Positions 20,015-26,115 of a stretch of DNA of 64,000 bases are shown here, piece by piece. The stretch spans positions 1 to 64,000 of the forward strand of contig WBUN01000001.1 of the NCBI GenBank assembly GCA_008933705.1, written 5' to 3'. This DNA comes from Hyphomicrobiaceae bacterium (lineage in GTDB: Bacteria; Pseudomonadota; Alphaproteobacteria; Rhizobiales; Hyphomicrobiaceae). The notes under the pieces were generated by a model. The model had not been told where the DNA came from. It was given only the letters and a program-made list of their open reading frames with translations, and did no database searches. The position numbers and the translations under genes were made by a program. Positions within the stretch are counted from its first letter, which is position 1, and every line of letters begins with the position of its first letter.

Positions 20015-20752
20015 TTAGAGACGCTTCGCGTCGGCCGTGAATGCATAGCCTACACCACGCACCGTCTTGATCAGACGAGGATGCTCGGGATCAGGCTCAA
20101 TCTTCTTACGCAAGCGTCCCACCAGCGCATCGATCGACCGATCGATCGGCGACCATTCATGGCCCTTCAGAAGATCCATGATGTTGTCGCGTGAGAGCAC
20201 CCTGTGCGGGCGCTTGACGAAGATCTCGAGCAGGTTGAACTCGGCCGTCGTCAGGTCCTGCTGGATATCGCCCTCTCGGCTGAGTTCCCGCCGTGTCATG
20301 TCGAGCACCCACCCTTCGAAGGCATATCGTTCCGGCGTCGAAGCGGCCTGCGCCGCGTGCCCAGACGCAGCCTCGGCCGCTCCGTACCGCCTCAACACGG
20401 CGCGTACCCGAGCCAGAACCTCACGCAGTTGAAAAGGCTTGGCGATATAGTCGTCGGCGCCGAGCTCGAGGCCGACGACCCGGTCGATGGTGTCGCCTTT
20501 GCCCGTGATCATGATGATGGGAATGTTGAGGGAGCCGCGAATCTCTCGCGCCAGCTCCAACCCATCCTCCCCACCAAGCGTCAGATCGAGCGTGATGAGG
20601 CTGATCGGCTGCTGCTGGATGCGCGCCCGCAGTTCGGCGCCGTCTTTGGCCTCCGAGACCTGAAATCCTTCGCGCTCGAAGCAGCGCCGCAACAAAGTAC
20701 GGATCTCAGGCTCGTCGTCTACAACCAGGATTTGAATGCCCGCATTTACCAT
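20015..20752 (-). CDS. Two-component response regulator, OmpR/PhoB family
   Basis: 245 residues. The N-terminal receiver begins IQILVVDDEPE with acidic pair D12-D13, phosphoacceptor D56 (ITLDLTLGGEDG), a conserved Thr (MITGKGD) and Lys (YIAKPF). The C-terminal winged-helix DNA-binding domain (about 145-240) contains LTTAEFNLLEIFVKRPHRVLSR and DRSIDALVGRLRKKIEPDPEHPRLIKTVRGVGY, standard OmpR features. I chose the ATG at 20752 because GGTGG lies 8 nt upstream and the receiver starts right there; in-frame starts at 20767 and 20809 (GTG) are possible. It converges on the haem-PAS kinase gene, so a signalling link is plausible, but orphan status is equally possible. Confidence 0.87.
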   Translation of the reverse strand: MVNAGIQILVVDDEPEIRTLLRRCFEREGFQVSEAKDGAELRARIQQQPISLITLDLTLGGEDGLELAREIRGSLNIPIIMITGKGDTIDRVVGLELGADDYIAKPFQLREVLARVRAVLRRYGAAEAASGHAAQAASTPERYAFEGWVLDMTRRELSREGDIQQDLTTAEFNLLEIFVKRPHRVLSRDNIMDLLKGHEWSPIDRSIDALVGRLRKKIEPDPEHPRLIKTVRGVGYAFTADAKRL

Positions 20753-20888
20753 CTGCAATGCCACCATTGCGTTGGACTCTGGGGTCTTGGGGGCAAGGCC
20801 CGCCGCCACCCGCTCTTTTTACAACTTTTGCAGGCCATGTCAGCGGGGCATCCGAAGGGCCAATGGCTGGCGGAGCGGTGATGTCCGT

Positions 20889-20902
20889 TTGACGGTTGTC
20901 AA
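20889..20902. promoter_or_regulatory. FNR/FixK-type box 2
   Basis: TTGACGGTTGTCAA matches TTGAY-N4-RTCAA, with one further T/A pair outside. It ends 66 nt before the start of the tandem universal stress protein gene at 20969, a normal activator position. Confidence 0.75.
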
Positions 20903-20968
20903 AGCCTGCAAGGCACCGCGGCGCTATGGGAATCCGCTGCGGATCACGAACGCCGTTTTGAGGTTCCC

Positions 20969-21814
20969 ATGGCCTACAAGACTGTGCTGGTACATTGCAA
21001 CGATCTGAGCCGGGTCGAGCGTGTCGTTGCCTCGGGCGTGCAATTGGCAGAACAGTTTCAGGCCCACCTCATCGGGCTCTCGGTATCGCCCCCGATCCTG
21101 ATCGTGCCTACGGGCACCCCTGGCGTGCCCGATACCGTGGTCATCGACGAACGGCGCCAAGCCTACCGCAAGCACAATCCGGAGATGAAGGCGGCGTTCG
21201 AGAGCGCGGTGCGCGGGCGCAGCCTGGTGGCGGAGTGGCGCGAGGCGGATGCTGGCGGCTCCACCGTCGTCGACGTCGTCTTGAAGCATGCGCGCGCTGT
21301 GGATCTGATCGTCGCGCCTCAGGCCGATACCCAGTGGTCGGGGTCGCCGCACCTCGATGTTGCCGATCGCCTGGCGATGGAAAGCGGCCGTCCGGTGCTG
21401 ATCGTTCCAAACGAGGGCCTGAGCACCGGCTTCGGCGAGAAGGTGCTGGTGGCGTGGAATGCCGAACGCGAGGCAGCGCGTGCGATCTTCGATGCCTTGC
21501 CGTTCTTGCAGCGTGCCAAGAAAGTGCAGGTTGTGTGGGTCAATCCGCAATCCGAGAACGGTATGGCGGATGCCGTCCCAGCCGCCGACATCTGTGACGC
21601 GCTGGCGCGCCATGCGGTCAAGTGCGAGGCGACGGAGGCGATCCGCCCGCGCACCAATGTCGGGCGCACCTTGCTCGAGCATGTGGCCGAGATCGGCGCG
21701 GATATGCTCGTCATGGGCTGCTACGGCCATTCGCGACTGCGCGAATTCGTGTTCGGTGGGGCGACACGGCATGTTCTGAACCACATGTCGATCCCCGTGC
21801 TGATGTCGCACTAG
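20969..21814 (+). CDS. Universal stress protein, tandem UspA domains
   Basis: 281 residues, two UspA domains (about 1-145 and 150-281). The C-terminal motif is V-M-G-C-Y-G-H-S-R-L-R-E-F-V-F-G-G-A-T-R, nearly the same as in the 14028-14867 paralogue. The N-terminus MAYKTVLVHCND and the VRGRSLVAEWRE segment also match that paralogue. GAGG before the ATG at 20969 supports the start. The gene follows FNR/FixK-type box 2 and is followed 40 nt later by a quinone-oxidoreductase-like gene, likely in one transcript. Confidence 0.9.
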   Translation: MAYKTVLVHCNDLSRVERVVASGVQLAEQFQAHLIGLSVSPPILIVPTGTPGVPDTVVIDERRQAYRKHNPEMKAAFESAVRGRSLVAEWREADAGGSTVVDVVLKHARAVDLIVAPQADTQWSGSPHLDVADRLAMESGRPVLIVPNEGLSTGFGEKVLVAWNAEREAARAIFDALPFLQRAKKVQVVWVNPQSENGMADAVPAADICDALARHAVKCEATEAIRPRTNVGRTLLEHVAEIGADMLVMGCYGHSRLREFVFGGATRHVLNHMSIPVLMSH

Positions 21815-21854
21815 CAAGCGTCAGGCTCCTACCCAGCGCATCCCGGCTTTCCCC

Positions 21855-22439
21855 ATGGCTCAGCGCATAACCATCATCCAAGGTCATCCGGACCCTTCCG
21901 GCAACCGTTTCTGCCACGCGCTTGCAGACGCCTATGCCGCAGGTGCGGCGGCCGCAGGCATCGCGGTCAGGCGCATCGAGGTTGGAGCGCTGGCATTTCC
22001 GGTGCTGCGGACGCAGCTCGATTTCGAGACTGGAGCTCCCCCTCCCGCCATCGCCGAGGCCCAGGAGGCCATAAGGTGGGCCGATCATCTGGTGATCATC
22101 TATCCGTTGTGGCTTGGGACGATGCCCGCCCTGCTCAAGGCCTTCTTCGAGCAGGCCTTCCGGCCCGGCTTCGCGCTTGGACGAGGTGCCGAGCTGGCGT
22201 GGGCCTCACCTCTCAAGGGGCGCTCTGCGCGCATCGTCGTGACCATGGGGATGCCAGCCTTCTTCTATCGCTGGTATTTTGGTGCGCATGGGCTGAAAAG
22301 CCTGGAGCGAAGCATCCTGCGCTTTGCCGGCATCAAGCCCTTCAGGGAGACGCTGATCGGCATGATCGGGACGTTCAGCGAGGCGAAAGCGAAGGCTTGG
22401 CTGGCGAAGCTCGAAGCGCTGGGACGATCGGGCTCATAG
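21855..22439 (+). CDS. NAD(P)H quinone oxidoreductase-like flavodoxin-fold protein
   Basis: 194 residues, Flavodoxin_2 family (NQO1/KefF/MdaB-like). The N-terminus ITIIQGHPDPSGNRFCHALADAY is the FMN/FAD phosphate-binding region. WADHLVIIYPLWLGTMPALLKAFFEQAFRPGFA is the family core motif that lines the flavin and substrate site. The expected reaction is two-electron reduction of quinones or electrophiles by NAD(P)H in the cytoplasm. It probably shares a transcript with the universal stress protein upstream, which suggests redox protection during low-oxygen or stress conditions. The precise substrate is unknown. Confidence 0.85.
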   Translation: MAQRITIIQGHPDPSGNRFCHALADAYAAGAAAAGIAVRRIEVGALAFPVLRTQLDFETGAPPPAIAEAQEAIRWADHLVIIYPLWLGTMPALLKAFFEQAFRPGFALGRGAELAWASPLKGRSARIVVTMGMPAFFYRWYFGAHGLKSLERSILRFAGIKPFRETLIGMIGTFSEAKAKAWLAKLEALGRSGS

Positions 22440-22486
22440 GGGCGCCGGCCGCTTCCGCTATGAGGAGCGCGCAGCCCCACTGCGGA

Positions 22487-22500
22487 TTGATCATTGTCAA
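22487..22500. promoter_or_regulatory. FNR/FixK-type box 3
   Basis: TTGATCATTGTCAA fits TTGAY-N4-RTCAA. It ends 57 nt before the ATG of the single-domain universal stress protein gene at 22558. Confidence 0.75.
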
Positions 22501-22557
22501 CGGAGAGACCGATCCTGTTGGACATATTGTCTGCCGAGGCATCCGGCAACAGGGCCC

Positions 22558-23016
22558 ATGTACAAGCACATCCTTCTCCCCGTAGACGGCTCTAGGATGT
22601 CCGAGCGCGCAGCCCGGCATGGCATAGAGCTCGCAAGGGCGCTCAGCGCGACGATCACTGTGGTGACGGTGACCGTGCCGTGGGAGTCGCATTTCTCGAG
22701 AGAGGTGGCTGTCGTCGTCCCGGACGTCATCATTCCGCGCAACGAGTACGATCGCAAAGTCGAGGCGGCCGCCCGCAGTATCATGCGGTGCGTGACGGAT
22801 GTGGCCAAGGCCGCCTCGGTCGCCGCGAAGGCCGTGCATCTGAGCCATACGCACCCGTATCTGGCCATCATCGATGCGGCCGCTGCCGAGGGATGCGATC
22901 TCATCGTTATGGCATCGCATGGACGGCGTGGGATCTCGGGATTTCTGCTCGGGAGCGAGACCGTCAAGCTGCTAACCCACAGCAAGACCCCCGTGCTCGT
23001 CTATCGCGATCGCTGA
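22558..23016 (+). CDS. Universal stress protein, single UspA domain
   Basis: 152 residues, a single UspA fold starting MYKHILLPVDGSRMSERAARHGIELA. The ATP-binding motif is complete: VMASHGRRGISGFLLGSETVKLL (G-x2-G-type loop, then G-S). This places it in the ATP-binding class. Residues of about 45-70 carry an insertion with VPWESHFSREVAVVVPDV, also found in its paralogue at 23623-24057. It follows FNR/FixK-type box 3, and a thioredoxin-like gene follows 68 nt downstream. Confidence 0.9.
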   Translation: MYKHILLPVDGSRMSERAARHGIELARALSATITVVTVTVPWESHFSREVAVVVPDVIIPRNEYDRKVEAAARSIMRCVTDVAKAASVAAKAVHLSHTHPYLAIIDAAAAEGCDLIVMASHGRRGISGFLLGSETVKLLTHSKTPVLVYRDR

Positions 23017-23084
23017 TGCGCGGCGGGTGGGTCGTGGGCGGATGTGCCGCTGGGCTCGAGGTGACCTGGAGAAGGGAGCGCATC

Positions 23085-23579
23085 ATGCGCGTGCTGCTCA
23101 TGGCAGTTCTGGCGTTGGCGACCTTGGGATCAGGGCCGCGCCCTGCCCAGGCTGCCGATCGTGAACCGCAAGTCTATTTCTTCTGGGCGGAAAGCTGCGC
23201 GTATTCGCAGCGGGCTCGCTCATTCCTGCAAAGGGCGCAGGCCCAGGATGCAAGGATTCGCATCGAGGCATTCGAGATCGAGCGGCACCCTGAGAACCTG
23301 GTGCTGCTCGGCAAGGTGATGGCAAGAATTGGGATTCCCGACGCCTCACTGGTGCCTCTCGTCATAGTCGGCTCGAACGTCATACTTGGATTTATCGACG
23401 ATGATACCACCGGCAAGGAGATCCTGAACGATATCGCCAAGTGCCGAAGCATCGGCTGCGTCGACAGGATGCGCGACTTGCTCGGCGGCCCGCGGGAAAT
23501 GGAGCAGGCGCTCGTCGCCGATCTGCGCACTCCCACGTGTGTCATGAGAAACGCGCCTACCCGCGCCGCGCTCCCCTGA
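23085..23579 (+). CDS. Periplasmic thioredoxin/glutaredoxin-like protein with CxxS motif
   Basis: 164 residues. A signal peptide (about 1-24, LLMAVLALATLGSGPRPAQA) is followed by a thioredoxin-like domain: VYFFWAESCAYSQRARSFL carries a monothiol C-A-Y-S active site, and VPLVIVGSNVILGFID is the cis-Pro/beta region. Two further cysteines lie in CRSIGC near the middle. The monothiol motif suggests mixed-disulfide handling or a structural role instead of classic CxxC dithiol exchange. I chose the ATG at 23085 because GAAGGGAG lies just upstream and the signal peptide starts there. It may be co-transcribed with the universal stress protein ahead of it. Confidence 0.78.
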   Translation: MRVLLMAVLALATLGSGPRPAQAADREPQVYFFWAESCAYSQRARSFLQRAQAQDARIRIEAFEIERHPENLVLLGKVMARIGIPDASLVPLVIVGSNVILGFIDDDTTGKEILNDIAKCRSIGCVDRMRDLLGGPREMEQALVADLRTPTCVMRNAPTRAALP

Positions 23580-23589
23580 CGGGGGGAGA

Positions 23590-23611
23590 GGCGGCAGCAT
23601 GCGGTGCCGCC
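23590..23611 (+). terminator. Probable intrinsic terminator between convergent genes
   Basis: 7-bp arms GGCGGCA (23590-23596) and TGCCGCC (23605-23611) are followed by GTCTTTGGTCTT. The hairpin sits 10 nt after the thioredoxin-like gene and 11 nt before the convergent universal stress protein stop. A second short CTCCCC/GGGGAG hairpin overlaps the upstream stop codon. Confidence 0.5.
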
Positions 23612-23622
23612 GTCTTTGGTCT

Positions 23623-24057
23623 TCAGCGGCAGATCAGCACCGGGACGGTGCTCAGGGTAAGCACTTTGGTCGCCTGACTGCCAAGCAGGACGCGGGCAAT
23701 GCCCTTGCGTCCGTGCGATGCCATAACGATGAGGTCACATCCCTTGCTCTTGGCTGTGGCGATGATGCCATCGGCTGGAAAATCGGTCACATGCACCGTG
23801 TCGCAGGCCATCTCCTGCTTCTTGGCCTCGTTGGCAACGCCCTCCAGAATGCGAGCCGCATTCTCGGCGGAAGCCTTCTCGTACTCCTCGATGGGGAATG
23901 CGAAGGCTGGCTCGCCCACCATCATGGCCGTCCACGGCTCGGTGACTGTGACGGCCGTGACCTTCGCCTTGAGCTGCTTGGCCAGTGCGAGGCCGGTCGC
24001 CACGGCCTTCGCGGCCAGCTCCGAGCCGTCCGTTGCGATCAAGATGTGCTTGTACAT
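23623..24057 (-). CDS. Universal stress protein, single UspA domain
   Basis: 144 residues: MYKHILIATDGSELAAKAVATGLALAKQL at the N-terminus and the complete ATP-binding loop VMASHGRKGIARVLLGSQATKVL near the C-terminus. It closely resembles the 22558-23016 protein, including a WTAMMVGEPAFAFP insertion. The gene is transcribed on the minus strand, divergent from the Crp/Fnr gene. FNR/FixK-type box 4 (24166-24179) lies 108 nt upstream, so both divergent genes may be controlled from one site. Confidence 0.9.
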   Translation of the reverse strand: MYKHILIATDGSELAAKAVATGLALAKQLKAKVTAVTVTEPWTAMMVGEPAFAFPIEEYEKASAENAARILEGVANEAKKQEMACDTVHVTDFPADGIIATAKSKGCDLIVMASHGRKGIARVLLGSQATKVLTLSTVPVLICR

Positions 24058-24165
24058 GTCGGTCTCCGATCGTCGTTCGCTTCAGGCGTTGCGGCTCGGC
24101 CAAGCCCTATGCCGTCGACCTGCGTTGAAGATACCGACGGGTAGTCCCCGACCCGGCCTCCTGCG

Positions 24166-24179
24166 TTGATGCACGTCAA
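24166..24179. promoter_or_regulatory. FNR/FixK-type box 4
   Basis: TTGATGCACGTCAA fits TTGAY-N4-RTCAA. It lies in the 278-bp gap between a universal stress protein gene (start 24057, minus) and the Crp/Fnr-family regulator gene (plus). This allows autoregulation of the regulator. Downstream of it, about 24239-24260, is an A/T-rich stretch that could hold promoter elements. Confidence 0.72.
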
Positions 24180-24335
24180 GACGAGCTGCGGGGCGGGGGC
24201 CGGACGCGCCGGCACCATCGCCTCGGACCACTGTGCCTGTTACAATTTCTTACATTTTCTCTCCGAATGCACGAAATGCCAGCAGCAGGACTCTGTTTCC
24301 CTCGCGGTCACCGATCCGACGCACAGGGGGCCGTG

Positions 24336-25034
24336 ATGCTGACCAACGCGCTTTCTCCAGCCCAATCGATGCCGGCCAGGGGTTTCAGAGCAGAGGAGTT
24401 CGAGCCGCATGGGCTCGATGAGCATTGGTCTGGCGCGCCCGTGCGCAGACTGGAGGCCAAGGAGCACATTTTCACGGAAGGCGATCAGCGCACTCATATC
24501 TATCGGGTCGAAAAAGGGGCGATCTCCCTCTACAAGATAATGCCGGACGGCAGGCGGCAGATCCTCGGTTTCGCCTATCCCGGCGATCTGATCGGCCTCG
24601 GCGCGTGCGAGGAGTACAAATTCAACGCGCAGGCGACCAAGCTAACAGAGCTTAAGGGTCTGCGGTGGGCAGCCATACAGAACAGCGCACGCCATGATCC
24701 CGAGCTTGCGCTCAAGCTGTATGAAGCGATTTCGCTTGAGTTGGCCGCCGCCCACGACCTGCTGCTGAGCACCGGCCAACGCAGCGCTCTGGAACGCGTC
24801 GCCGCCTTCCTGCTCGCCATGTCGCGGCGGGGAGGCGGGCGTGACAGGGTCGTTGTCAATCTTCCCATGACGCGCGCCGACATCGGCGACTTCCTCGGAC
24901 TGACGATCGAAACAGTGAGCCGCACCTTCACCAAGCTGCGGCAGTTGGGAATTATCGGTCTGGCTCAAAGCGCGAGCGTCCATGTCCTCGACATTGGAGC
25001 GCTGCAAGAGCTGGCTGAAGGAGGGCGTGCGTGA
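24336..25034 (+). CDS. Crp/Fnr-family transcription regulator, FixK-like
   Basis: 232 residues. The cyclic-nucleotide-binding beta-barrel covers about 30-130 (EGDQRTHIYRVEKGAISLYKIMPDGRRQILGFAYPGDLIGL). It is followed by a dimer helix and a winged helix-turn-helix with MTRADIGDFLGLTIETVSRTFTKL. E192, S195 and R196 match the E-x-x-S-R recognition residues of FNR/FixK, which read TTGAT half-sites. There is no N-terminal cysteine cluster (only C91 in this version), so it is unlikely to hold an Fe-S cluster, and FixK-like is the better label. I preferred the ATG at 24336 because GGGGG lies 7 nt upstream; an in-frame ATG at 24267 is possible. It is the obvious candidate to bind the seven boxes in this window. 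Confidence 0.9.
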   Translation: MLTNALSPAQSMPARGFRAEEFEPHGLDEHWSGAPVRRLEAKEHIFTEGDQRTHIYRVEKGAISLYKIMPDGRRQILGFAYPGDLIGLGACEEYKFNAQATKLTELKGLRWAAIQNSARHDPELALKLYEAISLELAAAHDLLLSTGQRSALERVAAFLLAMSRRGGGRDRVVVNLPMTRADIGDFLGLTIETVSRTFTKLRQLGIIGLAQSASVHVLDIGALQELAEGGRA

Positions 25035-25086
25035 TCGTTAGCCCTGACTTGTGATCGGGCAGAAGCACGCATATGCGTGGATCGAC

Positions 25087-25587
25087 ATGACAATAGCTGA
25101 CAATGCATTTCGGTTGGCCATCGGCATCTTCTACGAAGCGGCAAAGCTCGAGAGCGTCATGGCGGAGTTGCGTGCCGACGGGTTCACTCTGCAGGACGTG
25201 TGTCTGGTCGGAACGGCCGCAGCGTTGAACGCCGCCAGGGAGCATGCCACTGGCACACAGGCTGCCGACGGGATGGCCGCGCTTGATAGCGCCTCGATGC
25301 AGACGCTTGATTGTCGGCTGGAGGGAATGGATATTGTCGCAACACAGGGGCCGCTCATCCAAAGCCTGGTGGAGACGAGGCGCTTCGGCCATCCCTCACG
25401 CCGCAGCTGGCTGCAGCAGGAGCTGTGCGATCGATTGGCCGGCCACGTTCGCAAGGGGGCCATCGCCGTGCTCGTCAGTGTGCGGTCGGCTGTCTCGCAG
25501 CAGCGATGCTCCCGCATTCTGCTCCGCCATTCATCGCATGCCGTGCAGACGCATGAATTCACGCTCTCCCCGTTCGAGCCGGCGTAA
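25087..25587 (+). CDS. Hypothetical protein downstream of the Crp/Fnr gene
   Basis: 166 residues from the ATG at 25087; a GTG at 25051 would add 12. I do not recognise a family. The N-terminal part (AFRLAIGIFYEAAKLESVMAELRADGFTLQDVCLVGTAAAL) looks like a small alpha/beta unit of the kind found in stress proteins that bind at a beta-alpha-beta fold. The middle holds a Q-G-P-L-I-Q-S-L-V segment. The C-terminus is basic (RSAVSQQRCSRILLRHSSHAVQTHEF). There is no signal peptide or membrane helix. It lies 52 nt after the regulator on the same strand, so co-transcription is likely. Confidence 0.65.
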   Translation: MTIADNAFRLAIGIFYEAAKLESVMAELRADGFTLQDVCLVGTAAALNAAREHATGTQAADGMAALDSASMQTLDCRLEGMDIVATQGPLIQSLVETRRFGHPSRRSWLQQELCDRLAGHVRKGAIAVLVSVRSAVSQQRCSRILLRHSSHAVQTHEFTLSPFEPA

Positions 25588-25660
25588 GCCAGCGCTGCAT
25601 CCGCTGCGTTCTCTGAAAATCGCCGAATCTTCCGATGGTTTCTGTTGTCCCGCCCCTTTG

Positions 25661-25711
25661 CTCTGGCATACAACCTCTGCCAGAGCGGCAGGGGAACTTC
25701 TGAGCCACCAC
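25661..25711. repeat. Extragenic hairpin plus shared 21-nt motif
   Basis: An 8-bp hairpin (CTCTGGCA 25661-25668, TGCCAGAG 25678-25685) is followed by GGGGAACTTCTGAGCCACCA (25691-25710). That motif matches 19993-20013 at 19 of 21 positions. It lies between the hypothetical gene and the PAAR-like gene and probably belongs to the same dispersed element family. Confidence 0.5.
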
Positions 25712-25761
25712 GCTCGGAAGCCAGAACAATCTTCATGTCGCAGATCCGTTCGGGGTGCACC

Positions 25762-26112
25762 ATGCGCAGTCGTTTTCCCGTGCCTCTCAGCTTGGCTCTC
25801 CTGTGTGCCGCCACCGTGGCTGGCGCAGTCGCGCAGGAGGTGAAGGACGGAACGCCTGGGGTCATCACCGAAGGAAGCAAGAACACCTCCATCGGCGGGC
25901 AGGCGGCTGCCCGCAAGGGGGACAGGACCGACGGCGGCAGCGCCATCGTCGAAGGGTCCAAGGATGTGTTCATCAATGGGCAGCCTGCGGCGGTCCTGGG
26001 AGACAAGACGGGCTGCGGCGGCATCACCATCGGCGGCGCAAGCAACGTGTTTATCAACAGCCGGCCCGTAGCCCGCGCTGGCGATCTGACCACAGGGTGC
26101 CCTCAAAAATAG
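25762..26112 (+). CDS. PAAR-repeat protein with signal peptide
   Basis: 116 residues. A signal peptide (about 1-24, PLSLALLCAATVAGAVAQ) precedes a PAAR-type region. This shows repeated units: GGQAAARKGDRTDGGS, VFINGQPAAVLGDKTGCGG and VFINSRPVARAGDLTTGC. These are the alternating P-A-A-R / GD-x-T-x-C features of the PAAR fold, with a conserved D-x-T and cysteine that may help hold metal. Typical PAAR proteins cap type VI secretion spikes and have no Sec signal; this one appears to be exported. I chose the ATG at 25762 (GGGGTG upstream) over 25735 because it opens the signal peptide. The next gene, a TPR-CHAT protease, starts 3 nt after its stop. Confidence 0.8.
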   Translation: MRSRFPVPLSLALLCAATVAGAVAQEVKDGTPGVITEGSKNTSIGGQAAARKGDRTDGGSAIVEGSKDVFINGQPAAVLGDKTGCGGITIGGASNVFINSRPVARAGDLTTGCPQK

Positions 26113-26115
26113 CCG

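Noticed and set aside
25762..26112. PAAR protein as part of a type VI secretion system
   Set aside because: No Hcp, VgrG, sheath or baseplate gene is nearby, and the protein has a Sec signal peptide, unlike usual spike-tip proteins.
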